Translations under genes and position numbers: made by a program | Part shown: positions 47,094 to 55,406 of the stretch, piece after piece | Layout: each line of letters begins with the position of its first letter | How positions within the stretch are numbered: position 1 is the first letter of the stretch | Notes under the pieces: model-generated | What the model saw: the letters and a program-made list of their open reading frames with translations, nothing else | Databases searched by the model: none | What the model was told of the DNA's origin: nothing | NCBI GenBank assembly: GCA_002390745.1 | Contig: DGQK01000073.1 | Span: 1-58,065, forward strand | Reading direction: 5' to 3' | Source of the DNA: Bacteroidetes bacterium UBA4416 | Lineage (GTDB): Bacteria; Bacteroidota; Bacteroidia; B-17B0; Aurantibacillaceae | Length of the DNA stretch: 58,065 nt

Positions 47094-47473
47094 GTGTCGG
47101 TGTTATTGTGTTTTAATTGTCACATGATATAGCCATGTCATTTCCTGTTGTACCGTGGCAATGTGGCTATTCATGATAAAAAATTTAAACTAAAAGTAAC
47201 CAAATCTTTAATGATGGTGGTTTTCTTCCTCTAAAAAATCGCCTTATTCGTCTAAATAACTCTGTATTAACAATTTGTTAAAGAAAAAAAGAAGGCTGTG
47301 TCGTGCGAATGGCCTATTTTTGTTGTACTAAAGTGAACATCCTAAAGGGGTTCATTGGTCCTTTTCCGGATCAATGAACCAATCCTGAACCGCTTAGAGT
47401 ACAGCGATAGTTACACAGGAACCAATTTTGTCAATGCATTTTAACGGACCTCTTTTTTAAGCAGATTCTATAA
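47094..47473. other. 380-bp intergenic region, promoter and leader hairpin
   Basis: Between divergent genes. No reading frame. It holds a -7 box TATTTTTG at 47315-47322 for the plus-strand gene and a large hairpin at 47349-47380 in what would be its leader of about 145 nt. No clear promoter for the minus-strand thioredoxin-like gene was found. Confidence 0.5.
47349..47380 (+). promoter_or_regulatory. Strong leader hairpin upstream of a T9SS protein gene
   Basis: GGTTCATTGGTCC / GGATCAATGAACC: 13-bp stem with one G-T pair and 6-nt loop TTTTCC. There is no T-tract after it, so it is not a typical terminator. It starts 26 nt after the -7 box at 47315-47322 and 94 nt before the ATG at 47474. Confidence 0.55.
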
Positions 47474-48793
47474 ATGAAGGCTAATAAGATATTCACCGGA
47501 ACATGCCACCTGGGGCGCATCCTCGCGGCAGGCATGCTTTTCATGGTTTCGGCTGCTAAGGCACAGTTTCTGATCACATCGCCCACCTATACTTATACCC
47601 AGGACTTCGGCACTTCGCTTATTTCCGCTTCCGGCACCAATATTACCAGCGGCTCGGCAAACCTCACCGGGTGGTCCTATGATGCTGCCTTGACCGGGGA
47701 GATCAATATTACGGCTGCCGCTCCTACCAATACCGGGGGGCGTTATGCGTATACCCAAAACGGGAACAGCAACCGGAAGATAGGCTCCAGGCCCAGCAGC
47801 TCTACCGGTACTATCAGATACGGCATCTTATTTAAAAATACATCCGGACAAACCATTCAGAGTTTCTCGGTAAGCTATACAGGCTATCAGCTATCGCAGG
47901 GCGGAAATACTGCTGCGGCCATCAATACCCTTTCGGTGGATTATGTTGTATCCACCTCCAGCATCGCCATTACGGCTGGTGGAGGAACCATGATTCCGGC
48001 GCTTGATTTTTACCAGACTCAGTTTGTGAGTACCGCCAACACCGGCAGCCAGGGCGCAGGCTACCCGACGACGACAGGAACAGGAGCTAATTCGGGCTGT
48101 ATTTCGGTAGCAGCAAGCATTCCGGATAACAGTTATCTTCTGATCCGCTGGACCGATGCGGACGACCCACAGAACGATCCGCACCTGGCCATTGATGATG
48201 TGGAAGTGGTATTCTTCACCAACCAAACGGTTACCAACAATGTAGCCTGCTCCTTGTTGCCTGTGGAGCTCCTCGATTTTCAGGCACATAACAATGGCAC
48301 GGAGAATACCATCAGCTGGAAAGCAGCGCAGGAAGAGCGTATCGGGTCTTATATCCTGGAACGAAGCGACAATGGAATTGATTTTACGGTACTTGAGCAC
48401 GTCAGGCTTTCCGCATCTTCAGGAACCCTGAACGAGTATGTGCTTTCTGATACATTACCCGGAAAGGAGATAACCTATTACAGATTATCGACACTTGAAA
48501 AAAACGGAAACCGGAAATTTTACCAGGTGATATCACTGGAGAGTAAAGCCACAGACTGGACCGGCCTTGCATATCAGAATGCAGGAGATTTGATTGTTCA
48601 GTTACGGGGCGATGTGCCTGCCGTTTCCAGGATCAGCTTATATGATCTTTCGGGAAAAAGTCTGGCAGAAGCCATTCCTGGCCGAGATAAGGAAGTGATT
48701 CCTGTTGCTCATCTGGCAAATGGAATTTACAATGTCAGAATAACATCGCCGGATAAGGCGCAGAATATCAAAGTAGCTATCGTTAATCCATAA
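47474..48793 (+). CDS. T9SS surface protein with putative type A sorting tail
   Basis: A 439-residue exported protein. Signal peptide (GRILAAGMLFMVSAAKAQ), then a domain rich in Thr/Ser (FLITSPTYTYTQDFGTSLIS...GWSYDAALTGEINITAA...AIDDVEVVFFTNQ) resembling the DUF-type jelly-rolls of secreted proteins. LPVELLDFQAHNNGTENTISW and ERSDNGIDFTVLE are the fibronectin-like linker shared with the 31250-32719 product. The C-terminus, GDVPAVSRISLYDLSGKSLAEAIPG...LANGIYNVRITS, resembles a type A sorting tail without the usual PNP start, so that part is less certain. It is 26 nt upstream of the next gene; the two are likely one operon. Confidence 0.78.
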   Translation: MKANKIFTGTCHLGRILAAGMLFMVSAAKAQFLITSPTYTYTQDFGTSLISASGTNITSGSANLTGWSYDAALTGEINITAAAPTNTGGRYAYTQNGNSNRKIGSRPSSSTGTIRYGILFKNTSGQTIQSFSVSYTGYQLSQGGNTAAAINTLSVDYVVSTSSIAITAGGGTMIPALDFYQTQFVSTANTGSQGAGYPTTTGTGANSGCISVAASIPDNSYLLIRWTDADDPQNDPHLAIDDVEVVFFTNQTVTNNVACSLLPVELLDFQAHNNGTENTISWKAAQEERIGSYILERSDNGIDFTVLEHVRLSASSGTLNEYVLSDTLPGKEITYYRLSTLEKNGNRKFYQVISLESKATDWTGLAYQNAGDLIVQLRGDVPAVSRISLYDLSGKSLAEAIPGRDKEVIPVAHLANGIYNVRITSPDKAQNIKVAIVNP

Positions 48794-48819
48794 TTTTTTG
48801 TTCTAAATATACCATCATC

Positions 48820-51093
48820 ATGAAACAGCTTTTACTGATCGTATCCGTTTTTTTCTTTACAGCCTTAAAGCCCCAGTGCTTTGAGATCCAGAGCATCCTG
48901 GTGGACGCCTGTGCCGGGTCGCAGGAGGGACAGAATGAAATGGTAACCTTCCAGGTAGGGAATACGGCACTCAATGCAGCTAACCTGAGTGTGAGCTGGC
49001 CCAACAACAGCTGGCTTGGCCTCACGCAGAATGCTTCTACCGCAGCAGCCATTACCTCCATCAACGCAACGATCCAGGGTTGCGGATTCCTGAAGGAGCC
49101 GGTAGCAGGTGTATTGCCTGCGCACTCCAAGGTATTGCTCATCACGAGTACGGCATTCAATACCACCGCTCAAAGTTTCGCGGGGCTCACCGATACTCTG
49201 ATTGTATTGTTTCAGACAGCGGGTAACACGGCAGGGCATTTTGCCAATTACCAGGCCGGGGGCGGAACCAGAACACTGTCCATGACATTTAGCATTCCCG
49301 CGGGATGCACAGATGTCGTAACTTACGACAGGGCATTGCTGGTGATGCAGAATGGCGCTATCGGCGCACAGGATGGCGGGGCTGTAGAGTTTACCGCGGC
49401 GGGTGTGGCTAGCTATGTCAATCACGGTTGCCAGGCGCCTTATATTCCACTTACGGTAGATGCCGGCGCCAACCAGACGATCTGCGGGACCGGGACGCAA
49501 AGCTTTACCGCAACGGCTTCCGGGGCCTATACTTCTGTACACTGGTCTTTAGGCGCTGGTGCCACAGGATCTTTCTCTCCATCCAATTCGTTAACCACCA
49601 CTTACACTCCGGGAGCTGGCGATAACGGCACCGTGAAGCTGTACGTCAACCTGATCAAAGCCTGCGGGACGCAAACCACCAGTGTGAAGGACAGTGTGCT
49701 TCTCACGATCGGCGTGGCGCCAACGGTGACGCTGAGCCCTTCTGTTGTGACCATCTGCACTGGGCAGAATGTGACGCTGGCAGCAAATGCCAGCGCAGCG
49801 GTAACATATACCTGGAGCACGGGAGCGCATACCAGCACGATTCAGGTCAATTCGCCCGGGGTTTACACCGTTCAGGTGTCCAATGGCTGCGGCTCTTCCT
49901 CGCAAACCGCAACAGTGAGTTCGGGTTCCGCTGCACCAACGCTGACGGTTGTTTCCACCAGTACATTATTATGCAGCGGCCAACCGGCCACGCTTTCGCT
50001 GAACGGCAGCACAGGGACCTATAACTGGAGCACCGGTGCCACTACGCCAAGCATTGTGGTGAATAGCTTCGGTGCTTACTCGGCCACGGTTACCAATTCC
50101 TGCGGGCAAGCGACATCGTTTATCCAGATCAATGCGGGTGTCACTCCAACTATCAGTGTGAGCCCTGCCTCAGGCGTTATTTGCCCGGGTATGAGCACAA
50201 CGCTCACGGCTTCCAGCAATACGACCAATTTTCAATGGAGCACCGGCGGTACCGGAAGCTCTGTCAATGTATCTGCTCCCGGTATATATACGGTAGGGGT
50301 GAGCAACCTCTGCGGTAATGCGACGGCTACAGCTGTTGTGACTTCCTTTACCCTCGATCCTTTGGTTATTTCAGCCAGCAGTACGACTATTTGTCCGAAC
50401 GAAACGGCTACGTTAACGGCTACCGGCGGAGGCTCGCAGACTAATCCTCCGGTGTATACCTGGTCGAACAACAGCCTGACGGGGCCAGTCAACACCACGG
50501 GTGGCGGTACGGTTACGGTGATGGCTACCAACAGCTGCGGTACGTATTCACAGTCCATTGTGGTTTATAATTTTCCGGTGAATGCGGCTTTGACAGCAAA
50601 CCCGGTAAGCGGCGTAAAGCCGCTCATTGTGAGCTTCACCAATGGAAGCACAGGGGCAACCTCCTATGTCTGGAATTTCGGGAATGGCAATACGGCGGCA
50701 GGCTTTTCGGTGCCTCCGCAAACCTACACAAGTGCCGGCGATTATACCGCTTCTATTACCGTGAGCGATGGGGTTTGCAGCGATCAGGCTTCGGTTGTGA
50801 TCCATGTGCTCAATGAAGCCCCGGAGCTGGTGATTCCGAATGTATTTACGCCGAACAATGACCTGGTGAATGATATCTTCCGGGTGAAAGGGTATAATAT
50901 CAGTAATTTCCGCGGGGTTATTTATGATCGCTGGGGACTGGAGCTTTTCAGCTGGAGCGATGTGTCGCAGGGCTGGGACGGCAAAGTGAACGGCAATGCC
51001 TGCCATGACGGCACCTACTTTTACCTGATCAGCTGCAGAGATGCCGATAACACGGATATTAAAAAGCAGGGAAGCTTTACCCTGATACGGTAG
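48820..51093 (+). CDS. T9SS surface protein with Ig-like repeats, PKD domain and gliding-motility-type C-terminal domain
   Basis: A 757-residue exported protein. After a signal peptide (LLLIVSVFFFTALKPQ) comes an N-terminal domain (CFEIQSILVDACAGSQEGQNEMVTFQVGN) of the lamin-tail/secreted type seen in Bacteroidota. About five Ig-like repeats follow (QTICGTGTQSFTATASGAY, VTICTGQNVTLAANASAAVTYTW, TLLCSGQPATLSLNGSTGTYNW, GVICPGMSTTLTASSNTTNFQW, TTICPNETATLTATGGGSQT), then a PKD domain (PLIVSFTNGSTGATSYVWNFGNG) and a CHU_C tail (IPNVFTPNNDLVNDIFRVKG...YDRWGLELF...GWDGKVNG). Probable surface adhesin. Cotranscribed with the 439-residue protein upstream. Confidence 0.87.
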   Translation: MKQLLLIVSVFFFTALKPQCFEIQSILVDACAGSQEGQNEMVTFQVGNTALNAANLSVSWPNNSWLGLTQNASTAAAITSINATIQGCGFLKEPVAGVLPAHSKVLLITSTAFNTTAQSFAGLTDTLIVLFQTAGNTAGHFANYQAGGGTRTLSMTFSIPAGCTDVVTYDRALLVMQNGAIGAQDGGAVEFTAAGVASYVNHGCQAPYIPLTVDAGANQTICGTGTQSFTATASGAYTSVHWSLGAGATGSFSPSNSLTTTYTPGAGDNGTVKLYVNLIKACGTQTTSVKDSVLLTIGVAPTVTLSPSVVTICTGQNVTLAANASAAVTYTWSTGAHTSTIQVNSPGVYTVQVSNGCGSSSQTATVSSGSAAPTLTVVSTSTLLCSGQPATLSLNGSTGTYNWSTGATTPSIVVNSFGAYSATVTNSCGQATSFIQINAGVTPTISVSPASGVICPGMSTTLTASSNTTNFQWSTGGTGSSVNVSAPGIYTVGVSNLCGNATATAVVTSFTLDPLVISASSTTICPNETATLTATGGGSQTNPPVYTWSNNSLTGPVNTTGGGTVTVMATNSCGTYSQSIVVYNFPVNAALTANPVSGVKPLIVSFTNGSTGATSYVWNFGNGNTAAGFSVPPQTYTSAGDYTASITVSDGVCSDQASVVIHVLNEAPELVIPNVFTPNNDLVNDIFRVKGYNISNFRGVIYDRWGLELFSWSDVSQGWDGKVNGNACHDGTYFYLISCRDADNTDIKKQGSFTLIR

Positions 51094-51209
51094 GGCAACT
51101 CTAATCCTGTCGGCAGGCTCCGCCCGTTTATAGCGGCGCTGCCAATTTCCTGAACGATCTTCGGAGAGCAATGAATGACCTCGCAGGCCGGGATAAAAAA
51201 ATTAGCATA

Positions 51210-51242
51210 TTGTTGTCATATATATTATATTTTTGACAACAA
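51210..51242. promoter_or_regulatory. 33-bp inverted repeat covering the VOC-EVE-MarR promoter
   Basis: TTGTTGTCA (51210-51218) and TGACAACAA (51234-51242) form a perfect 9-bp inverted repeat around an AT-rich 15-bp centre. The -7 box TATTTTTG (51228-51235) lies in the right half, 18 nt before the ATG at 51254. A dimeric winged-helix repressor such as the MarR protein encoded third in the operon could bind and block initiation. Confidence 0.65.
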
Positions 51243-51253
51243 AAAAATAGACA

Positions 51254-51616
51254 ATGAGAAAATTAGATTTTGCCTCTCTCCAGGTGAGGGATTTAGAAAC
51301 ATCAAAAGTGTTCTATACGGACAAATTAGGATTTGAAGTGGGTGTTAGCAGCCCTGATGCATGTGTGTTTAGCTACAGGCAGGGCGAGGCGAGTTTTGCT
51401 ATCAGGAAGCCTCTTGTGAATCTGGAAGGTAAGGAATTAGGTGTTGGCGCTTCGCTTTGGTTCGCGATCGATGGAACCATAGAGGAGCTACAGGCACAAT
51501 TAACCGAAAGGCAGGTTCCGGTTTTAGGCCCGGTGAAAGAAACGCCATTTGGAAAAGTGATCATGGTGAAGGACCCGGACGGGTATATCCTGACCTTTTT
51601 ACAGACAGCATCATAA
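51254..51616 (+). CDS. VOC-superfamily (glyoxalase/bleomycin-resistance type) protein
   Basis: A 120-residue vicinal-oxygen-chelate protein: MRKLDFASLQVRDLETSKVFYTDKLGFEVGVSSPD and the closing PFGKVIMVKDPDGYILTFLQTAS are the two beta-alpha-beta modules of the fold, with Glu/His-type metal positions at VKDPDGY. It may modify or bind a small toxic compound; no substrate can be read. First gene of a three-gene operon with an EVE-domain protein and a MarR regulator, and its promoter lies in a large inverted repeat. Confidence 0.82.
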   Translation: MRKLDFASLQVRDLETSKVFYTDKLGFEVGVSSPDACVFSYRQGEASFAIRKPLVNLEGKELGVGASLWFAIDGTIEELQAQLTERQVPVLGPVKETPFGKVIMVKDPDGYILTFLQTAS

Positions 51617-51626
51617 GCGGTAAGCC

Positions 51627-52067
51627 ATGCAGATCAGAGATAAGAAATACTGGATAATCGTGGCGTCGAAGGATCATGTGAAGCAGGGAATGGCGCAGGG
51701 AATTGTCCAGGCGTGCCATGGAAAATCTTCGCCCCTCAGGCGCATGCGAAAAGAGGATGCGGTTATTTATTATTCGGGGAAACAAACATTCGGTAAGCCT
51801 GACAAATGCCAGGAATTTACAGCGATAGGGCGAATAACAGATGATGAGGTCTATGAATTCCGGGTATCGGAAGATTTTTGCCCATCGAGGCGACGTATGG
51901 AGTTTATGCCGGCTACAGACATTTCTATAGTGCCTTTAATAGGCGACCTGGATTTTATTAAAGATAAAAAAAGCTGGGGCTATCCCTTCCGTTTTGGCTT
52001 CTTTGAAATTAGCCAAAATGATTTTAATTTAATAGCTTCAAAAATGCTGCAAAGGGCGTATGTCTAA
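51627..52067 (+). CDS. EVE-domain protein
   Basis: A 146-residue protein beginning KKYWIIVASKDHVKQGMAQGIVQACHGKSSPLRRMRKEDAVIYYSGKQTF, which fits the EVE fold (PUA-like), and ending DKKSWGYPFRFGFFEISQNDF. EVE domains bind modified bases in RNA or DNA and occur both as stand-alone proteins and fused to restriction enzymes; there is no such fusion here. It overlaps the MarR gene by 8 nt, so they are translationally coupled. What it does in this operon is unknown. Confidence 0.82.
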   Translation: MQIRDKKYWIIVASKDHVKQGMAQGIVQACHGKSSPLRRMRKEDAVIYYSGKQTFGKPDKCQEFTAIGRITDDEVYEFRVSEDFCPSRRRMEFMPATDISIVPLIGDLDFIKDKKSWGYPFRFGFFEISQNDFNLIASKMLQRAYV

Positions 52068-52521
52068 AAAAATTGAATTTCTCTTTAAAAGACCGGAGGA
52101 TAGCCCGGGCTATTTGCTTGGCCAGTTAACGATGTTGTGGCAGCGTAAACAAAAAAAAGTATTGGATCCTTTGGATCTCACGCAAACACAGTTTGTATTG
52201 TTAGCTGCTTTAGGCTGGCTTTCGCGCACCAATGATGAGGTGTCGCAGGTAGACATTGCCAGGCAAAGCAATACAGACAGGATGATGGTGTCGAAAGTGC
52301 TGCGAACCCTCCAGGAAAAAGGTTTTATTACACGGGAAGGTCATGAAACGGACACAAGGGCGAACATCGTAAGGTTGACCAGGAGTGGAGAAGTGGTTTT
52401 GCAAAAAGCGCTCAGGGAGGTAGAGAAAGGCGATCTTGAATTTTTCTCTGTTCTGGAGGCAAAGCTTGCTTCATTTAATTCGAACATGGTGAAACTGATC
52501 GCCGAAAATAAAGGAGAATAA
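52060..52521 (+). CDS. MarR-family transcriptional regulator
   Basis: A 153-residue winged-helix regulator: LTQTQFVLLAALGWL, the recognition helix region VSQVDIARQSNTDRMMVSKVLRTLQEKGFITREGHETDTRANIVRLTRSGE with the wing DTRANIV typical of MarR. It is the last gene of the VOC-EVE-MarR operon and probably represses it through the inverted repeat at 51210-51242. The inducer is unknown; the VOC protein would fit a small-molecule response. Confidence 0.88.
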   Translation: MSKKIEFLFKRPEDSPGYLLGQLTMLWQRKQKKVLDPLDLTQTQFVLLAALGWLSRTNDEVSQVDIARQSNTDRMMVSKVLRTLQEKGFITREGHETDTRANIVRLTRSGEVVLQKALREVEKGDLEFFSVLEAKLASFNSNMVKLIAENKGE

Positions 52522-52540
52522 ACAATGGTTCAGCTCTTTT

Positions 52541-53515
52541 TTATGCAGAAGGCAAGAGAATGTCTTTGCCGCACTTGAAATGCCCTTCGGGACAGGCCTT
52601 ATAGCCGTGGAGCCCACAGGGTTTGCAGTAAAGTCCTTTCACTTCGATCACTTCCGATTTGGTTGATAAGGGAAAAAAACCGTAGGCAGGAACAGTAGAA
52701 CAGAAGAAGGCCGTGACCGGTGAGTTGCCTGAAGAAGCCAGGTGCAGAGGGCCGCTGTCGTTTACATAATTCATCGTAGCATGTTTCATGAGCTCGCAGG
52801 ACTCCAATAGCGATAAGTCCCCGGCCAGGATCCGGATAGAGGCATGCGTGCTTTTCGTTTTGATCTCTTCGCACAGGTCTTTGTCTCCCGGCCCTCCCAG
52901 CAGGTAGATCGTTTTACCGGAAGGGACCGTATTGCAGAGCTCAATCCATTTTTCCCTGGGCAATTGTTTGGTAAACCACACCGAAGAAGGCGCCATGCAT
53001 ACAAAGGGCTGCTGCACATAAGGTTCTATTTTCGTGAACTGTTTAAAGCTCGGATACAATTTGGGCTTAGCCACTGTTTTATCTGTGATGGGTTCGATAA
53101 GGTCGTTATAACGTTCCACTTCATGCCTTCCATCCCCGATCTTATGCGGCGATTTATGGTTGAACAAGAATGAAAACGGATTTTTATTATAGCCGGCGGT
53201 ATAAGGTGCTTTTGAGAAGGCTGTGAGAAAACCCGAGCTGGCAAAGCGGTGCAGGTTGATCACGGTATCGAAGCGGCGGTTCCGGATCGCCCTGAGGAGC
53301 TGCATCAGGCTTTTGTATTTACCTTCTTTTTTGTGCCATACCAATACTTCCTGAAGGAAAGGATGTTCTGCATACAGCGCTTCATTTCCTTTGCGCACAA
53401 GGATCGTCAGCCTGGCCTGGGGATAGAACAGGTGCAGCTTTTCCAGCACCGAGGAGGCCAGGATGGCATCGCCGATAAAAGCCGTTTGGATAACTAATAT
53501 GTTTTTATGGTCCAA
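52541..53515 (-). CDS. Glycosyltransferase family 9 (heptosyltransferase-like)
   Basis: A 324-residue GT-B enzyme of the WaaF/WaaC family, likely adding heptose or a related sugar to lipopolysaccharide. It starts NILVIQTAFIGDAILASSVLEKLHLFYP (the GDAIL donor/acceptor loop) and contains FVCMAPSSVWFTKQLPREKWIEL and NDSGPLHLASSGNSPVTAFF, the family's C-terminal signature. The Cys-rich end YCKPCGLHGYKACPEGHFKC is found in Bacteroidota members. It follows dapD by 4 nt, so the two are cotranscribed. Confidence 0.87.
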   Translation of the reverse strand: MDHKNILVIQTAFIGDAILASSVLEKLHLFYPQARLTILVRKGNEALYAEHPFLQEVLVWHKKEGKYKSLMQLLRAIRNRRFDTVINLHRFASSGFLTAFSKAPYTAGYNKNPFSFLFNHKSPHKIGDGRHEVERYNDLIEPITDKTVAKPKLYPSFKQFTKIEPYVQQPFVCMAPSSVWFTKQLPREKWIELCNTVPSGKTIYLLGGPGDKDLCEEIKTKSTHASIRILAGDLSLLESCELMKHATMNYVNDSGPLHLASSGNSPVTAFFCSTVPAYGFFPLSTKSEVIEVKGLYCKPCGLHGYKACPEGHFKCGKDILLPSA

Positions 53516-53519
53516 GAAA

Positions 53520-54329
53520 TTAAACGGCTACGTTATGTTCTCTCAACGCATCATTCAAGGAAGTTTTGAGATCGGTGCTTTCTTTGCGTTTGCCGATGAT
53601 GAGGGCGCAGGGCACCTGGTAATCTCCGGCAGGGAATTGTTTGGTGTAAGAGCCCGGGATCACGACGCTGCGCTCAGGCACATAGCCTTTTGTTTCTACC
53701 GGTTTGCTGCCCGTTACGTCGATGATTTTCGTAGACATGGTCAGGCACACATTAGCGCCGAGAACGGCTTCTTTGCCTACGCGTACACCTTCCACCACAA
53801 TGCAACGCGAGCCGATGAAGCAGTTATCTTCAATAATTACGGGGGCAGCCTGCACGGGCTCCAGTACGCCGCCAATACCGACGCCGCCGCTGAGGTGCAC
53901 GTGTTTTCCGATCTGGGCACAGCTTCCCACGGTGGCCCAGGTATCCACCATCGTGCCTTCATCTACATAAGCCCCGATGTTGACAAAACCGGGCATCACA
54001 ATGACGCCTTTGGCAATGTAGCTGCCGTAGCGGGCAATGGCTCCGGGCACGGTTCTGACGCCGGCCTCTGCAAAATTGGTTTTCAGGGCCATTTTATCAT
54101 GAAATTCAAAGGGCCTGAGTTCCATGGTTTCCATTTGCTGAATAGGGAAATAAAGGATCACGGCTTTCTTAATCCAGTCGTTTACCTGCCAGTTTCCGCC
54201 TGCTTTTGGCTCGGCTACCCGTAATTTTCCCTGGTCGAGTTGTGCGATGATATCGCGTATAGCTTGCTGATTTGCAGCATCTTTGAGTAGTTCGCGGTTG
54301 TTCCAAATGGATTCTATGAGAGATTGCAT
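53520..54329 (-). CDS. dapD: Tetrahydrodipicolinate N-succinyltransferase
   Basis: A 269-residue left-handed parallel beta-helix enzyme of lysine and cell-wall synthesis, using succinyl-CoA. The hexapeptide repeats are visible (RTVPGAIARYGSYIAKGVIVMPGFVNIGAYVDEGTMVDTWATVGSCAQIG) and the C-terminus ends in the family-typical TDLKTSLNDALREHNV. A succinyl-based DapD means the later M20 DapE deacylates succinyl-diaminopimelate; whether the M20 protein in the arginine operon also serves is unknown. It begins 72 nt from the tRNA-Arg gene on the opposite strand. Confidence 0.93.
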   Translation of the reverse strand: MQSLIESIWNNRELLKDAANQQAIRDIIAQLDQGKLRVAEPKAGGNWQVNDWIKKAVILYFPIQQMETMELRPFEFHDKMALKTNFAEAGVRTVPGAIARYGSYIAKGVIVMPGFVNIGAYVDEGTMVDTWATVGSCAQIGKHVHLSGGVGIGGVLEPVQAAPVIIEDNCFIGSRCIVVEGVRVGKEAVLGANVCLTMSTKIIDVTGSKPVETKGYVPERSVVIPGSYTKQFPAGDYQVPCALIIGKRKESTDLKTSLNDALREHNVAV

Positions 54330-54350
54330 GAAAAAAACGGTTAAAAATTG

Positions 54351-54380
54351 TTTGCAAGTTAACTAAAATATGTATATTTG
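54351..54380 (+). promoter_or_regulatory. Promoter of the tRNA-Arg/tRNA-Met pair
   Basis: TTTG (54351-54354), 18-nt spacer, TATATTTG (54373-54380), a good match to the Bacteroidota consensus. Transcription would begin about 15 nt before tRNA-Arg. Confidence 0.7.
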
Positions 54381-54400
54381 CACTCCAATTTTTTTGGATT

Positions 54401-54474
54401 GGTTGTGTAGCTCAACTGGATAGAGCATCTCACTACGGATGAGAAGGTTTGGGGTTCGAATCCCTACACGATCA
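54401..54474 (+). tRNA. tRNA-Arg(ACG)
   Basis: Folds into a complete cloverleaf of 74 nt without encoded CCA: acceptor GGTTGTG / CACGATC (with G-T pairs), D arm GCTC...GAGC, anticodon stem TCTCA / TGAGA with loop CTACGGA (anticodon ACG), T arm TGGGG-TTCGAAT-CCCTA. A34 is normally deaminated to inosine to read CGU, CGC and CGA. Confidence 0.92.
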
Positions 54475-54480
54475 CTAAAG

Positions 54481-54508
54481 TAAAACCCTTTGAATACAGA
54501 GGGTTTTA
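54481..54508 (+). terminator. Hairpin between the two tRNA genes
   Basis: TAAAACCCT / AGGGTTTTA (9 bp) followed by TTTTTG. It may terminate part of the transcripts or help processing; tRNA-Met begins 16 nt later. Confidence 0.65.
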
Positions 54509-54523
54509 TTTTTGAGAAAAAAT

Positions 54524-54597
54524 GGTGAGGTAGCTCAGTTGGTTAGAGCATCGGATTCATAACCCGAAGGTCAGGAGTTCAAATCTCCTTCTCACTA
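54524..54597 (+). tRNA. tRNA-Met(CAT)
   Basis: 74-nt cloverleaf: acceptor GGTGAGG / TCTCACT, D arm GCTC...GAGC, anticodon stem TCGGA with loop TTCATAA (anticodon CAT), T arm AGGAG-TTCAAAT-CTCCT. It lacks the initiator's mismatched first pair, so it is an elongator Met tRNA; a tRNA-Ile with modified C34 also has CAT and cannot be fully excluded. Confidence 0.85.
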
Positions 54598-54601
54598 CAG
54601 C

Positions 54602-54636
54602 AAAAGCTTGTTCTGATACAGAACGGGCTTTTTTTG
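54602..54636 (+). terminator. Terminator of the tRNA operon
   Basis: AGCTTGTTCTG / CAGAACGGGCT (two G-T pairs) with loop ATA, followed by TTTTTTTG. Confidence 0.8.
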
Positions 54637-54959
54637 CTTTAAGCCGGATCGCAAAATCTCTGGATTAAGGAGGATCAGCTTCGAACGTTCATGATTTTTT
54701 GCTGGGCTCTGAGAATTTTTCCCTATCGTTTTTTTCTGAAATACAGTTCGCATCCGGTGAATATTGTTTTTTATTCCTTGAATCCGTTTCTAAATATTTA
54801 GCTATGAAACGGGGTGTTTTGTTGCTATAAAACATAGAATACTCACTTATAGGTATTTTGCCGGAAAGATGTTAATAGGGTTTGGTGGGTTATATTTTTA
54901 TTAGGTTATTTGCGATGTGCAATGGCACACTGTACTCCCGATATTAAAATAAATCATTT
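54637..54959. other. 323-bp intergenic region, no gene seen
   Basis: AT-rich with no reading frame. A small palindrome TGTGC-AATG-GCACA (54916-54929) lies 31 bp before the next ATG; no exact TAnnTTTG box was found. It presumably holds the promoter of the 54960-57593 genes. Confidence 0.45.
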
Positions 54960-55397
54960 ATGAAAACATTATTCCTGGTATTGGCGTTTATTGGCCTTAA
55001 TTCATTTTCCGGACTGGCACAACAGGTAAATCACTCAACCATCAGTACGTATTCCCTTAATGTTTCTCCGGCCACAGGCACTCTTATTCCTTCCGGCGCC
55101 CAAACGGCGATTGTAGCCGTTTATTTGGTTATTTTAAAAGACAGTGCCGATGTGAATAAAGTTTATGTCAAGGCAAGCTCGAATCAACAAACCGGTGGTG
55201 ATTTGTATACGGCCAGTTATCCCTTAAGCCCGGCTCAGGTTATAGGGGCTAACGGTCTTGCCTTATTTGCCCGTCATAATAATGTTCTTATTGTAAAAGC
55301 GGTTATTTCAGATCCTCAGCCGGGGATTAATTATGAAATATGTACTGAAGATGGTTCGGGCCATAAGTCTTCATACCTGAGCCGGATAATTAATTAA
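54960..55397 (+). CDS. Small secreted protein of unknown function
   Basis: A 145-residue protein with a signal peptide (KTLFLVLAFIGLNSFSGLAQ) and a body of beta-strands (STYSLNVSPATGTLIPSGAQTAIVAVYLVILKDSADVNKVYVKASS). No named domain, lipobox or sorting tail. It is 9 nt upstream of the 728-residue gene on the same strand, so the two are an operon and may act together. Confidence 0.68.
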   Translation: MKTLFLVLAFIGLNSFSGLAQQVNHSTISTYSLNVSPATGTLIPSGAQTAIVAVYLVILKDSADVNKVYVKASSNQQTGGDLYTASYPLSPAQVIGANGLALFARHNNVLIVKAVISDPQPGINYEICTEDGSGHKSSYLSRIIN

Positions 55398-55406
55398 ACT
55401 ATTCTT

